From: JBCBTD01 sp039818825
Lineage (GTDB): Bacteria > Pseudomonadota > Alphaproteobacteria > Geminicoccales > Geminicoccaceae
Length of the DNA: 64,000 nucleotides
Reading direction: 5' to 3'
NCBI GenBank assembly: GCA_039818825.1
Contig: JBCBTD010000010.1
Span: 1-64,000, forward strand
How positions within the stretch are numbered: position 1 is the first letter of the stretch; every line of letters begins with the position of its first letter. The translations under genes were made by a program, and so were the position numbers. Under the pieces are notes generated by a model that was not told where the DNA came from, ran no database searches, and saw nothing but the letters and a program-made list of their open reading frames with translations. Of the stretch, positions 24,328-33,409 are shown in pieces.

Positions 24328-24550
24328 GGTGCGTCCTCCACGCGCTGATCTTCCCTCGGGCACCTCTACGATGCCCATGTCGCTTGCGCGTCTTCGGGAG
24401 AGCATCGGCGTGGTCGGGCCGGCGCGCAGGGCTTCTGGTGACGATGCCGTAAGCCTGACGTGCACAACCTACATCAGCGGTACCGCTTTTCGCATTGCGG
24501 CACCATCGGCAATCGGTCGTTACGATTGGCCGGCCCCTGAAGGTGTGCCC

Positions 24551-25747
24551 TCATAGCGAGGAGATGCGTAGGGTTGCATCCGGCCGTGTCTCCAGATCAG
24601 GCAGCAGTTCGACACCTAGGCCCGGCCCCGGCGCGACCGTGACCTGGCCCTTGGTTACCGGAGGAACCGCGGTCACCAGCTCGTTGTACCAACCAGTGTA
24701 GAACGCCCGGACGCTCTCCTGGATCAGCGTGTTGGGGGCGTACAGGGAGAAATGGCAAGACGCGGCGTAGACTACCGGGCCGGTGCAGTCGTGGGGCGCT
24801 ATCGGCACCTGGTAGGCCTCGGCCATGCCGGCTATCTTGCGCGCTTCTGTGAGGCCGCCGCACCAGGCAAGGTCGAGCATGACCACGCCGACCGCTCCCG
24901 TCTCCAGCACCTCGCGGAAGCTGTGCACCGAAGCCAGTGTTTCCGAGGCGCACACCCAGGCATCGCAGACCGCCTCGTAGTCCCTGAGGTCGGCGATGTT
25001 CTGCAGCTTGAACGGGTCCTCGTGCCAGTAGGTGTCGTAGTCGGCGAGGGCAGAAGCGAGCTTCTTCGCCATCGGCAGTGACCAGAGCGAGTGGAACTCG
25101 ACCATGATATCCACGGCATCGCCGACCGCATGGCGGATCTTGGCGAAGGGCTCGAGCGCCGTTTTCAACTCGTCCGGGCTGATGTCCCAACCTTTGCTTC
25201 GCTCGGCGGCGATGTCGAACGGCCAGATCTTCATTGCCCGGATGTCTTGGGCCAACAGCGAATGGGCCAGCTCGTCGGCGCGATGGAGAAAGCCCTTCAG
25301 GTCCTCGTAAGGTCCATCGGTGGCGCCGACGCCCCAATTGGCGACGCTCTGGGCCCGGGCGTCGCGGACGTACTGGTAGCCGGCGCAGGTATTGTAGGTG
25401 CGGATGGCATCCCGCGCTCGGCCGCCCAGCGCATCGCAGACCGGCAGGCCGGCCGCCTTACCGAACAGGTCCCAAAGGGCGAGGTCCAGCGCCGAATAGG
25501 CCCGGGTCTCGACACCGGCGCCGCGCCAGCCGAGATAGTCGGTCAGCTCCAGCCGCCGTGCGGTGATGCGCAACGGGTCCTTGCCCAAGAGCTTCGGCGC
25601 GCACCAGTCGTGAAGATGGGCTTCTACGGCCGAGGCGCCCATGAAGGTTTCGCCCAGGCCGATGAGCCCCTCGTCGGTGTGCAGCCGCACCCAGACCAGG
25701 TTGGGGAAGCTCTCGAGCCGCAGGGTTTCGAGCTTGGTGATCTTCAA
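24551..25747 (-). CDS. Enolase-superfamily (mandelate racemase/muconate lactonizing type) enzyme, probable sugar-acid dehydratase
   Basis: A 398-residue enzyme. The N-terminal capping domain reads KITKLETLRLESFPNLVWVR to GIGLGETFMG-like GLIGLGETFMGAS; the barrel has AMKIWPFD (catalytic Lys strand), metal ligands in VEFHSLW, WHEDPF and ASETLAS, and APHDCTGPV with a catalytic His. These features fit acid-sugar dehydratases of the mandelate racemase group; the exact substrate cannot be told. The TTG start is set by GGAGG five bases upstream. It ends a five-gene operon with a TRAP transporter, which supports an imported hydroxy-acid as substrate. Confidence 0.88.
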   Translation of the reverse strand: MKITKLETLRLESFPNLVWVRLHTDEGLIGLGETFMGASAVEAHLHDWCAPKLLGKDPLRITARRLELTDYLGWRGAGVETRAYSALDLALWDLFGKAAGLPVCDALGGRARDAIRTYNTCAGYQYVRDARAQSVANWGVGATDGPYEDLKGFLHRADELAHSLLAQDIRAMKIWPFDIAAERSKGWDISPDELKTALEPFAKIRHAVGDAVDIMVEFHSLWSLPMAKKLASALADYDTYWHEDPFKLQNIADLRDYEAVCDAWVCASETLASVHSFREVLETGAVGVVMLDLAWCGGLTEARKIAGMAEAYQVPIAPHDCTGPVVYAASCHFSLYAPNTLIQESVRAFYTGWYNELVTAVPPVTKGQVTVAPGPGLGVELLPDLETRPDATLRISSL

Positions 25748-25787
25748 GGCCGCCTCCGCCGGTTCGACTGGCGTGGGCGAGGTGCGC

Positions 25788-26315
25788 TCACCCGCACTGC
25801 TCACGCAAGCCCCGAAGCGCCTGTGCCGAGCCCTGCAGGGACAGCTCCAGCACCGGCTCCGCCGCCGCGGCGATGCGGACGCGCTCGCCGCGGGCGAGGC
25901 CGTCGACCAACGCCTCGGGCACGATGGAGCCCTCGACCGGTTCGGTCGGGGTCGGCGACGTGCGATCGTAGACCGGCGCCACGAGCATGGCCGCCTCGAC
26001 CTGCAGTCGCAGCACATGTGCACCGAAGCCCGGCACCTCGAAGCGCAGTTCCACCGGCTCGTGCTCGCGCGTGGGCGAGTCCGGCCAGCGGACGAACAAA
26101 GTGACGGGGCCGTGGCTGGCGCAAGCGAGCGCCAACAGCACGTCGCCGCCGCTGCTCAAGGCGGCCGGAGCAATCTCCAAACCGTCGTCGAACTCGAACC
26201 GGTCGAGCCGCCAGGTCCCCTCCCACGTCGTCGTCGCCGTCGCGGACCCGGCGGCCACCGCCACCAACGACGCCAGAGTGAGGGGGGCGACGCATCCGAG
26301 GCGGAGGCGGCTCAT
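25788..26315 (-). CDS. Exported protein of unknown function
   Basis: A 175-residue protein with a clear Sec signal peptide (LTLASLVAVAAGSATATTTW, cleavage near Ala27). The mature part is beta-rich, e.g. WEGTWRLDRFEFDDG, VTLFVRWPDSP and VELRFEVPGFGAHVLRLQ, and has one Cys pair (CAS in the middle, C at the end). I do not recognise a family. It lies one base after dctM and 40 before the enolase-superfamily gene on the same strand, so it is part of the TRAP operon and could act in the periplasm on the same solute. Confidence 0.72.
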   Translation of the reverse strand: MSRLRLGCVAPLTLASLVAVAAGSATATTTWEGTWRLDRFEFDDGLEIAPAALSSGGDVLLALACASHGPVTLFVRWPDSPTREHEPVELRFEVPGFGAHVLRLQVEAAMLVAPVYDRTSPTPTEPVEGSIVPEALVDGLARGERVRIAAAAEPVLELSLQGSAQALRGLREQCG

Positions 26316-26316
26316 C

Positions 26317-27645
26317 TCACGGGGTGACCAGCCCCGGCCGCCCGGTGAGCCAGGGGAACAGGATCAACATCGCTACCATGAACGCCTGCATGCCGATGAA
26401 CGGCAGTAGGGCCTTGAAGATTTCGCCGAGTGAGATGTCCGCGGGCGCCACCGACTTCAAGTAAAATGCGGCTGGTCCGAACGGTGGTGACAAAAACGAC
26501 ATCTGCATGTTCATGCAAAACAAGACGCCGAACCAGATCGGATCGAAGCCGAGATTGGTCACGATCGGCACGAAGATCGGCATCGTCAGCAAGGTGATGC
26601 CGACCCAGTCGAGGAACATGCCGAGGATGAAGAGAATCAGCATCATGAACAAGAGCACGACGACCGGATTGTCGGAGAGCCCGGTGAACAGGTTGGAGAC
26701 GAAATCGATGCCGCCCATCAGGTTGAAGACGCCGACCAGCGCCGAGGCGCCGATGCCGATCCAGACGATCATGCCGCAGGTGGCCAGGGTCTGTTGCGCC
26801 GCGCCGCGCAAGAGCGTCAGCGAAAACTCGCCGCGAATGACGGTCGAAAGCAGCACGCCGGCGACGCCGACGGCCGAGGCTTCGGTCACCGAGGCGATAC
26901 CGCCGTAGATCGAGCCGAGGACGAAGGTGACGACCATCATCGGCAGGATCAGGCCCTTCAGCAGGCGTAGCTTCTCGGCCAGCGGCACGTGCTCGCTCTG
27001 CTCCGGCACCGGCGCCTTCGACGGGTCGAGATATGCCCGTGTGAGCACGTAGCCGACGTAGAGCAGCGCCAAGCAGAAACCCGGCAGGAAAGCGGCTGTG
27101 AACAGCTCGGCGATCGAGACGTTGGCCGAGAGGCCATAGATGATCAGGACGATCGACGGTGGCACCATCGTGCCGAGCGCGCCGCCGGCACAGACCACGC
27201 CGATGGCCAGCGAGCGGTCGTAGCCGAGCCTGAGCATCTGCGGCAGTGCGAGGAGACCCAGAAGCACGACCTCGCCGCCGATGATGCCCGACATCGCCGC
27301 GAGGATGACCGCGACGATCAAGGTCTGGATGGCGACTCCACCCCGGAGCCGACCGCCGACGAGGCGCATCGCATCGAACAGGTCGCGGGCGATGCCGGAG
27401 CGGTCGAGAATCGCCGCCATCAGCACGAACATCGGCACCGAGACGAAGACGAACGAGTTGACGAACGAGTAGACGCGGCTGGTGATCAGCGGCACCGCCA
27501 TCGGCCCGAACCAGCCGAGCGCGAAGATCAATGCCACCAGCAGGGTGACGAAGGCGAGCGGCATGCCGGTGAGCAGGAAGCCCAACAGCATGGCGAACAT
27601 CAAAAGCGTGCCGGCTTCGATCCCGAGCGACGACAGATCGAACAT
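26317..27645 (-). CDS. TRAP transporter large permease (DctM type), second system
   Basis: A 442-residue DctM subunit with about 12 hydrophobic segments. The start is LSSLGIEAGTLLMFAMLLGF; VFVSVPMFVLMAAILDRSGI, GIIGGEVVLLGLLALPQ, LGTMVPPSIVLIIYGLSANV and FLSPPFGPAAFYLKSV are the family motifs. It forms the membrane complex with the DctQ protein encoded six bases upstream. The second half has YGGIASVTEASAVGVAGVLL, the usual TEA motif. Its solute is presumably the substrate of the downstream enolase-superfamily enzyme. Confidence 0.93.
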   Translation of the reverse strand: MFDLSSLGIEAGTLLMFAMLLGFLLTGMPLAFVTLLVALIFALGWFGPMAVPLITSRVYSFVNSFVFVSVPMFVLMAAILDRSGIARDLFDAMRLVGGRLRGGVAIQTLIVAVILAAMSGIIGGEVVLLGLLALPQMLRLGYDRSLAIGVVCAGGALGTMVPPSIVLIIYGLSANVSIAELFTAAFLPGFCLALLYVGYVLTRAYLDPSKAPVPEQSEHVPLAEKLRLLKGLILPMMVVTFVLGSIYGGIASVTEASAVGVAGVLLSTVIRGEFSLTLLRGAAQQTLATCGMIVWIGIGASALVGVFNLMGGIDFVSNLFTGLSDNPVVVLLFMMLILFILGMFLDWVGITLLTMPIFVPIVTNLGFDPIWFGVLFCMNMQMSFLSPPFGPAAFYLKSVAPADISLGEIFKALLPFIGMQAFMVAMLILFPWLTGRPGLVTP

Positions 27646-27651
27646 CGGCGC

Positions 27652-28230
27652 TCAGTCCTTCGTGGACTTGGTCGCGTGGTTCCAGGCGAGGATCAGGAAC
27701 TGGACGCAGAGGACGAGGAGCACGAACAACAAGAAGACCTTGACCAGCGCCGGTGTCGGCGGGTTCCAGGCGGAGCCGGTGGTCTCCAGGCGAAATGCCC
27801 CATCGGGCCGCCAGACCGCCCGCTCGACCATCAAGAACGAGGCGTAGGCGAAGAACCCGGCCGACAGGGCACAGGTCAGCGAGATCACGACGTCGAGCCA
27901 GCGTCGCACCCGCGGCGACACGTAATCGTAGATCAACACGACACGGATGTGCCGGTCCTTGGCGGCGCAGTAGAGCCCGCCGAACACGAAGTTGACCGCA
28001 CAGATGAAGATGGTCGTCTCATGCGCCCAAAGGGTCGGCGCGTGGAAAACGTAGCGGAGCACGATCTCGATGATCAGGATCGCCATCGAGACGACGAAGC
28101 CGGCGGCGAAGAACGGGCCGACCCGATGGATCAGGCGGCCGAGCGCGCCGCTTTCGGGCGGTACGTAGGCCAGCCGCCGATCGTTCTCGGTCATCGGCGC
28201 GTCGCCCGCGGGCGCGGTCGGCTCGGTCAT
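27652..28230 (-). CDS. TRAP transporter small permease (DctQ type), second system
   Basis: A 192-residue DctQ protein with four spans: FFAAGFVVSMAILIIEIVLR, TIFICAVNFVFGGLYCA, the stretch around ISLTCALSAGFFAYA and VFLLFVLLVLCVQFLILAW. KDRHIRVVLIYDYVSPRVRR after span 2 is the family signature (GGAYALKEGAHVRVD in others). Start ATG 28230; an ATG at about 28191 is a possible alternative. Gene order DctP, DctQ, DctM on the minus strand. Confidence 0.88.
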   Translation of the reverse strand: MTEPTAPAGDAPMTENDRRLAYVPPESGALGRLIHRVGPFFAAGFVVSMAILIIEIVLRYVFHAPTLWAHETTIFICAVNFVFGGLYCAAKDRHIRVVLIYDYVSPRVRRWLDVVISLTCALSAGFFAYASFLMVERAVWRPDGAFRLETTGSAWNPPTPALVKVFLLFVLLVLCVQFLILAWNHATKSTKD

Positions 28231-28296
28231 CGGCTCAACTCCGATCGTCGTCGAGGACCGTGGCCGGCGCGACCCGAGCCGCGCCGGCTGGGTCGA

Positions 28297-29316
28297 TCAG
28301 AGCAGGCCTTGCTCGTTCAGGTAAGCCACGAGCCGATCGTAGACCTTCTGGGCGTTCTCGGATCGGTCGGCGACCGACTGCCACTGCTCGACGGCGACCG
28401 CACGGAACTTGGCCAGCTCGTCGTCGGACCACGTGTGGACCGTGATCTCGGGGTTGGCGCGAGCCTCGGCGACTGCAATCTGGTCGCGCATGGCCAGTTG
28501 CGAGGTCATGTCGCGAGCGAAGTCGCGTACGGAAACCTCCAGGATCGCCTTGATGTCGTCGGGCAGGGCGTCCCACTTCGTCTTGTTCATCGATACCTCG
28601 ACCAGCGGCATCGAATGGAAGCCCGGAAAGACCGGGTGATGTGCGACGTCGTGCAGGCCTTGCGCCTGGTTGGTCGAGAACACCGAATAGTCGGCGGCGT
28701 CGATCACGCCTTTGTCGAGTGACGTGAAGACCTCCGAGCCCGGCAGGTTCACCGGTGCAGCGCCGGCGGCGGCGAACACCTGCTGCACCAGCCCTTCGGG
28801 TGCCCGCATCTTCAGACCATCGAGGTCGCCGACGCCCTCCAGCGGCACTTTCGAGACGAACGCTTCGAGCCCCGGCGTGGTCGCGCCGATGAAGTGCAGG
28901 CCGTAGGGCTCCAAAAGCTCGTTCATCAGCTCGTTGCCGCCACCGTACTCCAAGAAGCGGAGCATTTGGTCAGGGTCGGACCAGGCACCGACCGGATTGG
29001 CGATCAGACCAAAAGCGGCGTCTTTGCCGGTGAAGTAGCTGGTGTCGGTGATGTGGCCGTCGAGAATGCCTGCGGCCACGGCGTCCTGCGTCTCGTTGTG
29101 TTCGACGATCGAGCCGACCGGCAGCATCTGGATCTCGACACGGCCACCGGTCATGTCGCCAACCCGCTCGGCCCACGCCTGCTTCAAGATGTAGTTGGGA
29201 TTGCCGGACGGATCACTCGACTGAAACTTGAAGCTGTACTCTTGAGCCAAGCCTGGCCCGGCCAAGCTCACGAGCGCAACGGCGGCGCCCAGCAGACTTT
29301 GGCGAATCCGGATCAT
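28297..29316 (-). CDS. TRAP transporter solute-binding protein (DctP type), second system
   Basis: A 339-residue periplasmic protein with the signal peptide SLLGAAVALVSLAGPGLAQE. Family features: GGRVEIQMLPVGSIVEHNET, GLKMRAPEGLVQQVFAAAGA with the carboxylate-binding Arg, and LPGSEVFTSLDKGVIDAADY. This belongs to the DctP subgroup that binds hydroxy- or keto-acids, sometimes as calcium complexes. It is the first gene of a five-gene operon (DctP, DctQ, DctM, exported protein, enolase-superfamily enzyme), so the promoter lies in the 190 bases upstream of 29316. Confidence 0.92.
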   Translation of the reverse strand: MIRIRQSLLGAAVALVSLAGPGLAQEYSFKFQSSDPSGNPNYILKQAWAERVGDMTGGRVEIQMLPVGSIVEHNETQDAVAAGILDGHITDTSYFTGKDAAFGLIANPVGAWSDPDQMLRFLEYGGGNELMNELLEPYGLHFIGATTPGLEAFVSKVPLEGVGDLDGLKMRAPEGLVQQVFAAAGAAPVNLPGSEVFTSLDKGVIDAADYSVFSTNQAQGLHDVAHHPVFPGFHSMPLVEVSMNKTKWDALPDDIKAILEVSVRDFARDMTSQLAMRDQIAVAEARANPEITVHTWSDDELAKFRAVAVEQWQSVADRSENAQKVYDRLVAYLNEQGLL

Positions 29317-29506
29317 TGGTTACTCCCCGACTTCTACGAAACGTTGCCCGATTCGACGGTCGGGCGATGGCGGCCCAGCGGGTACGCCCCGTTGTCGGCA
29401 TTTGGCAAGCCTTTTTCATTTCGATCTCGTTGGTTCGGGCACGGCAGCACTTGCCTGACCGGTCATCGACGATGCGCCGGGTCGCTGCGGCCACCCGACT
29501 CTCCGT

Positions 29507-30922
29507 TCAGCGGCCCCCGAATTCCTCTGCGATCTCGCGCACCCGTTGCCAGCCCTCTTCGACGTGCCGCCGCTCGGTCGTCCGGGCGCCGATCGACCAG
29601 CGGATCACGGCACGACCGCCATGATCGTGGGGTGTCAGGTACACGAACCCCTCGTCGTTGATCCGTTCGATCAGGGCGCGGTTGTGGGCGTCGACGTCGG
29701 CCACGCCGGACGGCACGTGGCGGAACGTCAGCAGCGAAAGCGACGGCGGTGTCGCCATCTCGAAATCCGCCTCCGTCTCGATCCAGGTGGCGAGTTCTTC
29801 GGTCCAGGCGATGTGGTCGCGCAGCATGGCCCGAAGTTGGTCGAGGCCGTAGGCGCGCAGCACGAACCAGAGCTTCAGCGCGCGAAAGCGGCGGCCGAGC
29901 GGGACGCTCCAGTCGCGGTAGTCGATGACGTGACCGGTCTCCCGCGAGGTCAGGTAGCTGGGCTGGATGCCGAGGGCTGCGGTGAGTACGCCGGGTTCGC
30001 GGACGTAGTGCGCCGCGCAGTCGAACTGCACGCCTAGCCACTTGTGCGGGTTGAAGACGAAGCTGTCCGCCAGCTCGACGCCGTCGATCATCCAGCGCCA
30101 TTCGTCGAGGAGCAGCGCCGAGCCGGCCCAGGCGGCGTCGACGTGCAGGTACACGTCCTCCGAGCGCGCGACGCGCGCGACCTCGGCCAAAGGGTCGACC
30201 GCGCCGATGCCGGTCGAGCCGAGGGTCGCAACGACGACGCCAGGCAACAGCTCGGCGGCGCGGTCCTCGGCGATGCGGACGGCGAGATCGTCGGCTCGTA
30301 TCCGCCCCTGATCATCCGTGGCGACGCGGACCAGATGACCCGAACCGATGCCGGCGATGCGGCAGGCCTTCTCTACGGACGAATGGGCTTCGTCGGTGGC
30401 GTAGACCCTGACCGGCGGCGCCCCGGCCAGCCCCTTGGCGTTGCCGGCGCCCTGCAGCGCTCGCTCGCGGCCGGCGACGATGGCGGCGAGCGTGGCGCTC
30501 GACGCGCTGTCCTGGATCACGCCCGAGAAGCCCGCCGGCAGGCCGATCGCTTGGCGCAGCCAGTCGAGCACGCGGGTTTCCATCTCGGTTGCCGCCGGCG
30601 ACGTCTGCCACAGCATGCACTGGGCGGCGATGCCGGCGGTCAGCACCTCGGCCAGCACCGAAGGCGGGCTGCTGTTGGCGGGGAAGTAGGCGAAGAATCG
30701 CGGATGCTGCCAGTGGGTGATGCCGGGCATGACGATCCGCTCGAAGTCAGCGAGGATTGCGTCGACCGGCTCGGCCGTCGGCGGTGCCGCGTCGGGCAGT
30801 CGTGCGGCGATGTCGCCTGGCGCCACTTGGGCGCGAACCGGATGGCGTTCGATCGTCGTCAGATAGTCGGCGACCCAGTCGATCGCCCGATGACCGTGGA
30901 GGCGGAACGTGTCGAGGTCCAT
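29507..30922 (-). CDS. Pyridoxal-phosphate-dependent aromatic-L-amino-acid decarboxylase family enzyme
   Basis: A 471-residue group II decarboxylase. Motifs: HPRFFAYFPANSSPPSVLAE, ASSATLAAIVAGRE, DEAHSSVEKACRIAG with the cofactor-stacking His180, HVDAAWAGSALLLDE with the pyridine-binding Asp, and FNPHKWLGVQFD with the PLP Lys294. The C-terminal part ends with MEGWQRVREIAEEF-like residues. These enzymes decarboxylate tryptophan, Dopa, tyrosine or phenylalanine to amines; some relatives are aldehyde synthases, which this short list of motifs cannot exclude. It is divergent from panC. No amine transporter or oxidase neighbours it. Confidence 0.92.
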   Translation of the reverse strand: MDLDTFRLHGHRAIDWVADYLTTIERHPVRAQVAPGDIAARLPDAAPPTAEPVDAILADFERIVMPGITHWQHPRFFAYFPANSSPPSVLAEVLTAGIAAQCMLWQTSPAATEMETRVLDWLRQAIGLPAGFSGVIQDSASSATLAAIVAGRERALQGAGNAKGLAGAPPVRVYATDEAHSSVEKACRIAGIGSGHLVRVATDDQGRIRADDLAVRIAEDRAAELLPGVVVATLGSTGIGAVDPLAEVARVARSEDVYLHVDAAWAGSALLLDEWRWMIDGVELADSFVFNPHKWLGVQFDCAAHYVREPGVLTAALGIQPSYLTSRETGHVIDYRDWSVPLGRRFRALKLWFVLRAYGLDQLRAMLRDHIAWTEELATWIETEADFEMATPPSLSLLTFRHVPSGVADVDAHNRALIERINDEGFVYLTPHDHGGRAVIRWSIGARTTERRHVEEGWQRVREIAEEFGGR

Positions 30923-31057
30923 CGCAGCGTGTCCTTGTTGCCGACCCGTGCTCTTGGCAGGCTCGAGGGCGAAAGGGAACCTCGGGGCTGTGGCCGCGAG
31001 CGCGCCGGTCGGCTATGCACCCGACTTGGCCTCCCGCGTCCCTCGACGAGACCGCCC

Positions 31058-31918
31058 ATGAGTCCACCCGACGTCATCACCACCGTCGCCGCCCTGCGCG
31101 CCACCGTCCGCGGCTGGCGCGACGCCGGGCTCACCGTTGCGGTGGTCCCGACCATGGGTGCCTTGCACGATGGTCACCTGCAACTGGTCCGCGTGGCTCT
31201 CGAACGGGCAGCGCGGGTGGTCGTCACGATCTTCGTCAACCCGGCGCAGTTCTCGCCGAGCGAAGATCTCGATCGATACCCGCGAGACGAAGCCGGCGAT
31301 CTGCGCAAGCTCGCCGCCGTCGGTGCGCAGGTTTGTTTCATGCCGGACGTCGGCGAGATGTATCCCGATGGCTTCGCCAGTGCCGTCCGCATCGCCGGCC
31401 TCAGCGAGGGCTTGTGCGGTGCAAGTCGGCCGCACCACTTCGGCGGCGTGGCGACGGTGGTCGCCAAGCTGTTGAACCAGGCCGGCGCCGATTTCGCGAT
31501 GTTCGGCGAAAAGGACTATCAGCAACTTCTGGTCGTCCGGCGGATGGCCGCGGATCTCGACATCCCGACCGAGATCGTCGGCGTGCCGACCGTTCGCGAG
31601 CCGGACGGCCTCGCCCTCTCTTCACGCAATGCGTACCTCGACGAGGCGCGACGGCGGGTTGCGCCGATGCTCTATGCCGAGCTGGGAGCAGCGGCGCGCG
31701 ACCTCGGCCGCGGCGCCGCGGCCGGAGCACGGCTCGGGCAGACCCGTGCTGCGCTCGAGGCCGCTGGCTTCGACGCGGTGGAGTACGTGGAGCTACGCGC
31801 GGCCGAAACCCTGGAAGCCCTGGACCTGATCGCCGATCGACCCGGCCGCCTGCTGGCGGCGGTCATGCTGGGCGGTGTGCGATTGATCGACAACGTGCCG
31901 GTCGACGCCGCCCGCTGA
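31058..31918 (+). CDS. panC: Pantothenate synthetase
   Basis: A 286-residue ATP-dependent ligase that joins pantoate and beta-alanine in coenzyme A synthesis. Nucleotide motif PTMGALHDGHLQLVRVA; pantoate and ATP site FVNPAQFSPSEDLDRYPRD; GLCGASRPHHFGGVATVV; FGEKDYQQLLVVRRMAAD; and GLALSSRNAYLD (KMSKS-like). Length and order match the family well. ATG 31058 fits the usual start (VPTMGALHDGH at residue 30). No panB or panD adjacent. Cytosolic. Confidence 0.95.
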   Translation: MSPPDVITTVAALRATVRGWRDAGLTVAVVPTMGALHDGHLQLVRVALERAARVVVTIFVNPAQFSPSEDLDRYPRDEAGDLRKLAAVGAQVCFMPDVGEMYPDGFASAVRIAGLSEGLCGASRPHHFGGVATVVAKLLNQAGADFAMFGEKDYQQLLVVRRMAADLDIPTEIVGVPTVREPDGLALSSRNAYLDEARRRVAPMLYAELGAAARDLGRGAAAGARLGQTRAALEAAGFDAVEYVELRAAETLEALDLIADRPGRLLAAVMLGGVRLIDNVPVDAAR

Positions 31919-32058
31919 GGCGCCCGACCAAGCCATCGGTGCCGCTCGACAGGCGGCTGGTCATCCGGCATCCACATGGGGCCGGCGGGTACCTGCGCCG
32001 CCATGGGAGGCCTGCTCATCGACCTGCACCTCTACGCGCCACCTCGAGGCGACCGTCG

Positions 32059-32589
32059 TTGACCACCGAAGGCACCTTGCTCTCGCACTTGCGCACGATG
32101 GCGAACTACGGCCGTTGGGCCAACGCGAAGCTCAACGACGTCGCGTCGACGTTGACGGATCGCGAGTGGCGCGCCGATGGCGGGGCCTATTTCGGCTCGT
32201 TGCACGGCACCTGGAACCACTTGCTCGTCGGCGACCGGATCTGGTTCCAACGGATCACCGGGACTAGCCAGGGAGACGTGCCGAGCACGCTCGACGCGGT
32301 CCTTTACGACGATCGCGCCGAACTGATCGAAGCGCGCTGCCGCCACGACGACTTGGTGGTGGATTACATGACTGCCCAGGACGACGACACCATCCTGGGG
32401 ACCGTCGCCTACCACAACATGGCGGGCGAACGCTTCGAGATGCGCGTGGCCGACATTCTCGGCCACGTCTTCAATCATCAAACCCATCACCGCGGGCAGA
32501 TGCACGCGCTGGTCACGACGCTTGGCCGTCCGGCGCCGAGCCTGGATCTGATCTACTACTTGCGGGAGATCGGAGCCGGGCGGGCCTAG
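32059..32589 (+). CDS. DinB-family protein
   Basis: A 176-residue four-helix-bundle protein of the DinB/YfiT superfamily. LSHLRTMANYGRWANAKLND, FGSLHGTWNHLLVGDRIWFQ and HVFNHQTHHRGQMHALVTTL provide the three histidines that bind a divalent metal. The TTG start 32059 follows GAGG; an internal ATG at 32098 would cut helix 1. The family includes metal-dependent thiol transferases and bacillithiol-type enzymes, but the function of this subgroup is unknown. It follows panC by 140 bases on the same strand. Confidence 0.88.
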   Translation: MTTEGTLLSHLRTMANYGRWANAKLNDVASTLTDREWRADGGAYFGSLHGTWNHLLVGDRIWFQRITGTSQGDVPSTLDAVLYDDRAELIEARCRHDDLVVDYMTAQDDDTILGTVAYHNMAGERFEMRVADILGHVFNHQTHHRGQMHALVTTLGRPAPSLDLIYYLREIGAGRA

Positions 32590-32629
32590 GCCGAACGACC
32601 CGCCGGCTCGATCGGTCCTGAGCGGGCGG

Positions 32630-33286
32630 TCAGGCCTGCGCGTTGCGTCGGCGCCGCAGCACGCCCAGCGCCACGAGACCGGCGCCGAACAACGCCACGC
32701 TAGCTGGCAGCGGCGTGTGGACGTCGATCGCGACGTTGCCCGGTGCTACGGTGAAACTGCCGAGCAGCGCCGTCGGGTTGCTGAGGTCGGCCAACGCGAC
32801 TGCGAAGGCGAGGGTGTCGAACGCCCAGAAGCCGGGCAGGTGCCTTGGCAGCCGCTCGTCGGGCGTGAACACGCTGCCGGCGTCCGTCAACACGAACGAC
32901 ATGCTCAGCTGCAGGTCGCCGTCGTCCGCGACGCTGTCGAGCGTCAGCGTGCGGGCCTTGCCGGTTACCTGCATGGTCGTCACCGGCTCGTCGATGGTCG
33001 TGTCGAACGTCAGGCCGAGCAACGGGAACGCGAAGTTGAGCTCGTTGTTCGCGGATGGGTAGACACCCAGGCCGGCGGTCGGGTCGGTGTCGTCGGCATC
33101 CACGTCGATGGTCACGCCACCGGTGTATGTCGCGCCGTCCAGACCCTGGAAGATGCCGGAAGCGCTGGCGAAACCTGAACCGGCAAAGGTGATGTCGGCG
33201 ACTTTGACCTTGGCGTCGGCGGCGCTGCCGCCCGCGACGAGACAGCCAGCGACGAGCAACGTCGTGAGCGCAACGCGCATCGGCAT
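32630..33286 (-). CDS. VPLPA-CTERM (PEP-CTERM-like) sorted exported protein
   Basis: A 218-residue protein with a signal peptide (LTTLLVAGCLVAGGSAADA) and a C-terminal sorting signal: TPLPASVALFGAGLVALGVL followed by an Arg-rich tail, i.e. a short PLPA motif, one hydrophobic helix and basic end. Such proteins are processed by an exosortase (XrtD/EpsH-like) and anchored or released at the surface, often in genomes that make exopolysaccharide. The middle part is beta-rich (FAGSGFASASGIFQGLDG, FAVALADLSNPTALLGSF). No exosortase gene is in the window. Start ATG 33286 or 33280. Confidence 0.85.
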   Translation of the reverse strand: MPMRVALTTLLVAGCLVAGGSAADAKVKVADITFAGSGFASASGIFQGLDGATYTGGVTIDVDADDTDPTAGLGVYPSANNELNFAFPLLGLTFDTTIDEPVTTMQVTGKARTLTLDSVADDGDLQLSMSFVLTDAGSVFTPDERLPRHLPGFWAFDTLAFAVALADLSNPTALLGSFTVAPGNVAIDVHTPLPASVALFGAGLVALGVLRRRRNAQA

Positions 33287-33409
33287 ACTCCACTACAGGG
33301 GGAACCCCCGTCGTCTTACCTAATACGCGATTTCAATCAAGTCATTTTCTACCTGTGCGTGATGCTGTGGCAAACCAGATGGATCGCGGCGCGTACAGCG
33401 TTGGGCGGC

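Noticed and set aside
26989..28722. 577-codon open frame on the plus strand
   Set aside because: It is antisense to the DctM/DctQ/DctP genes and full of Arg, His, Asp and Gln runs; its length results from high GC content.
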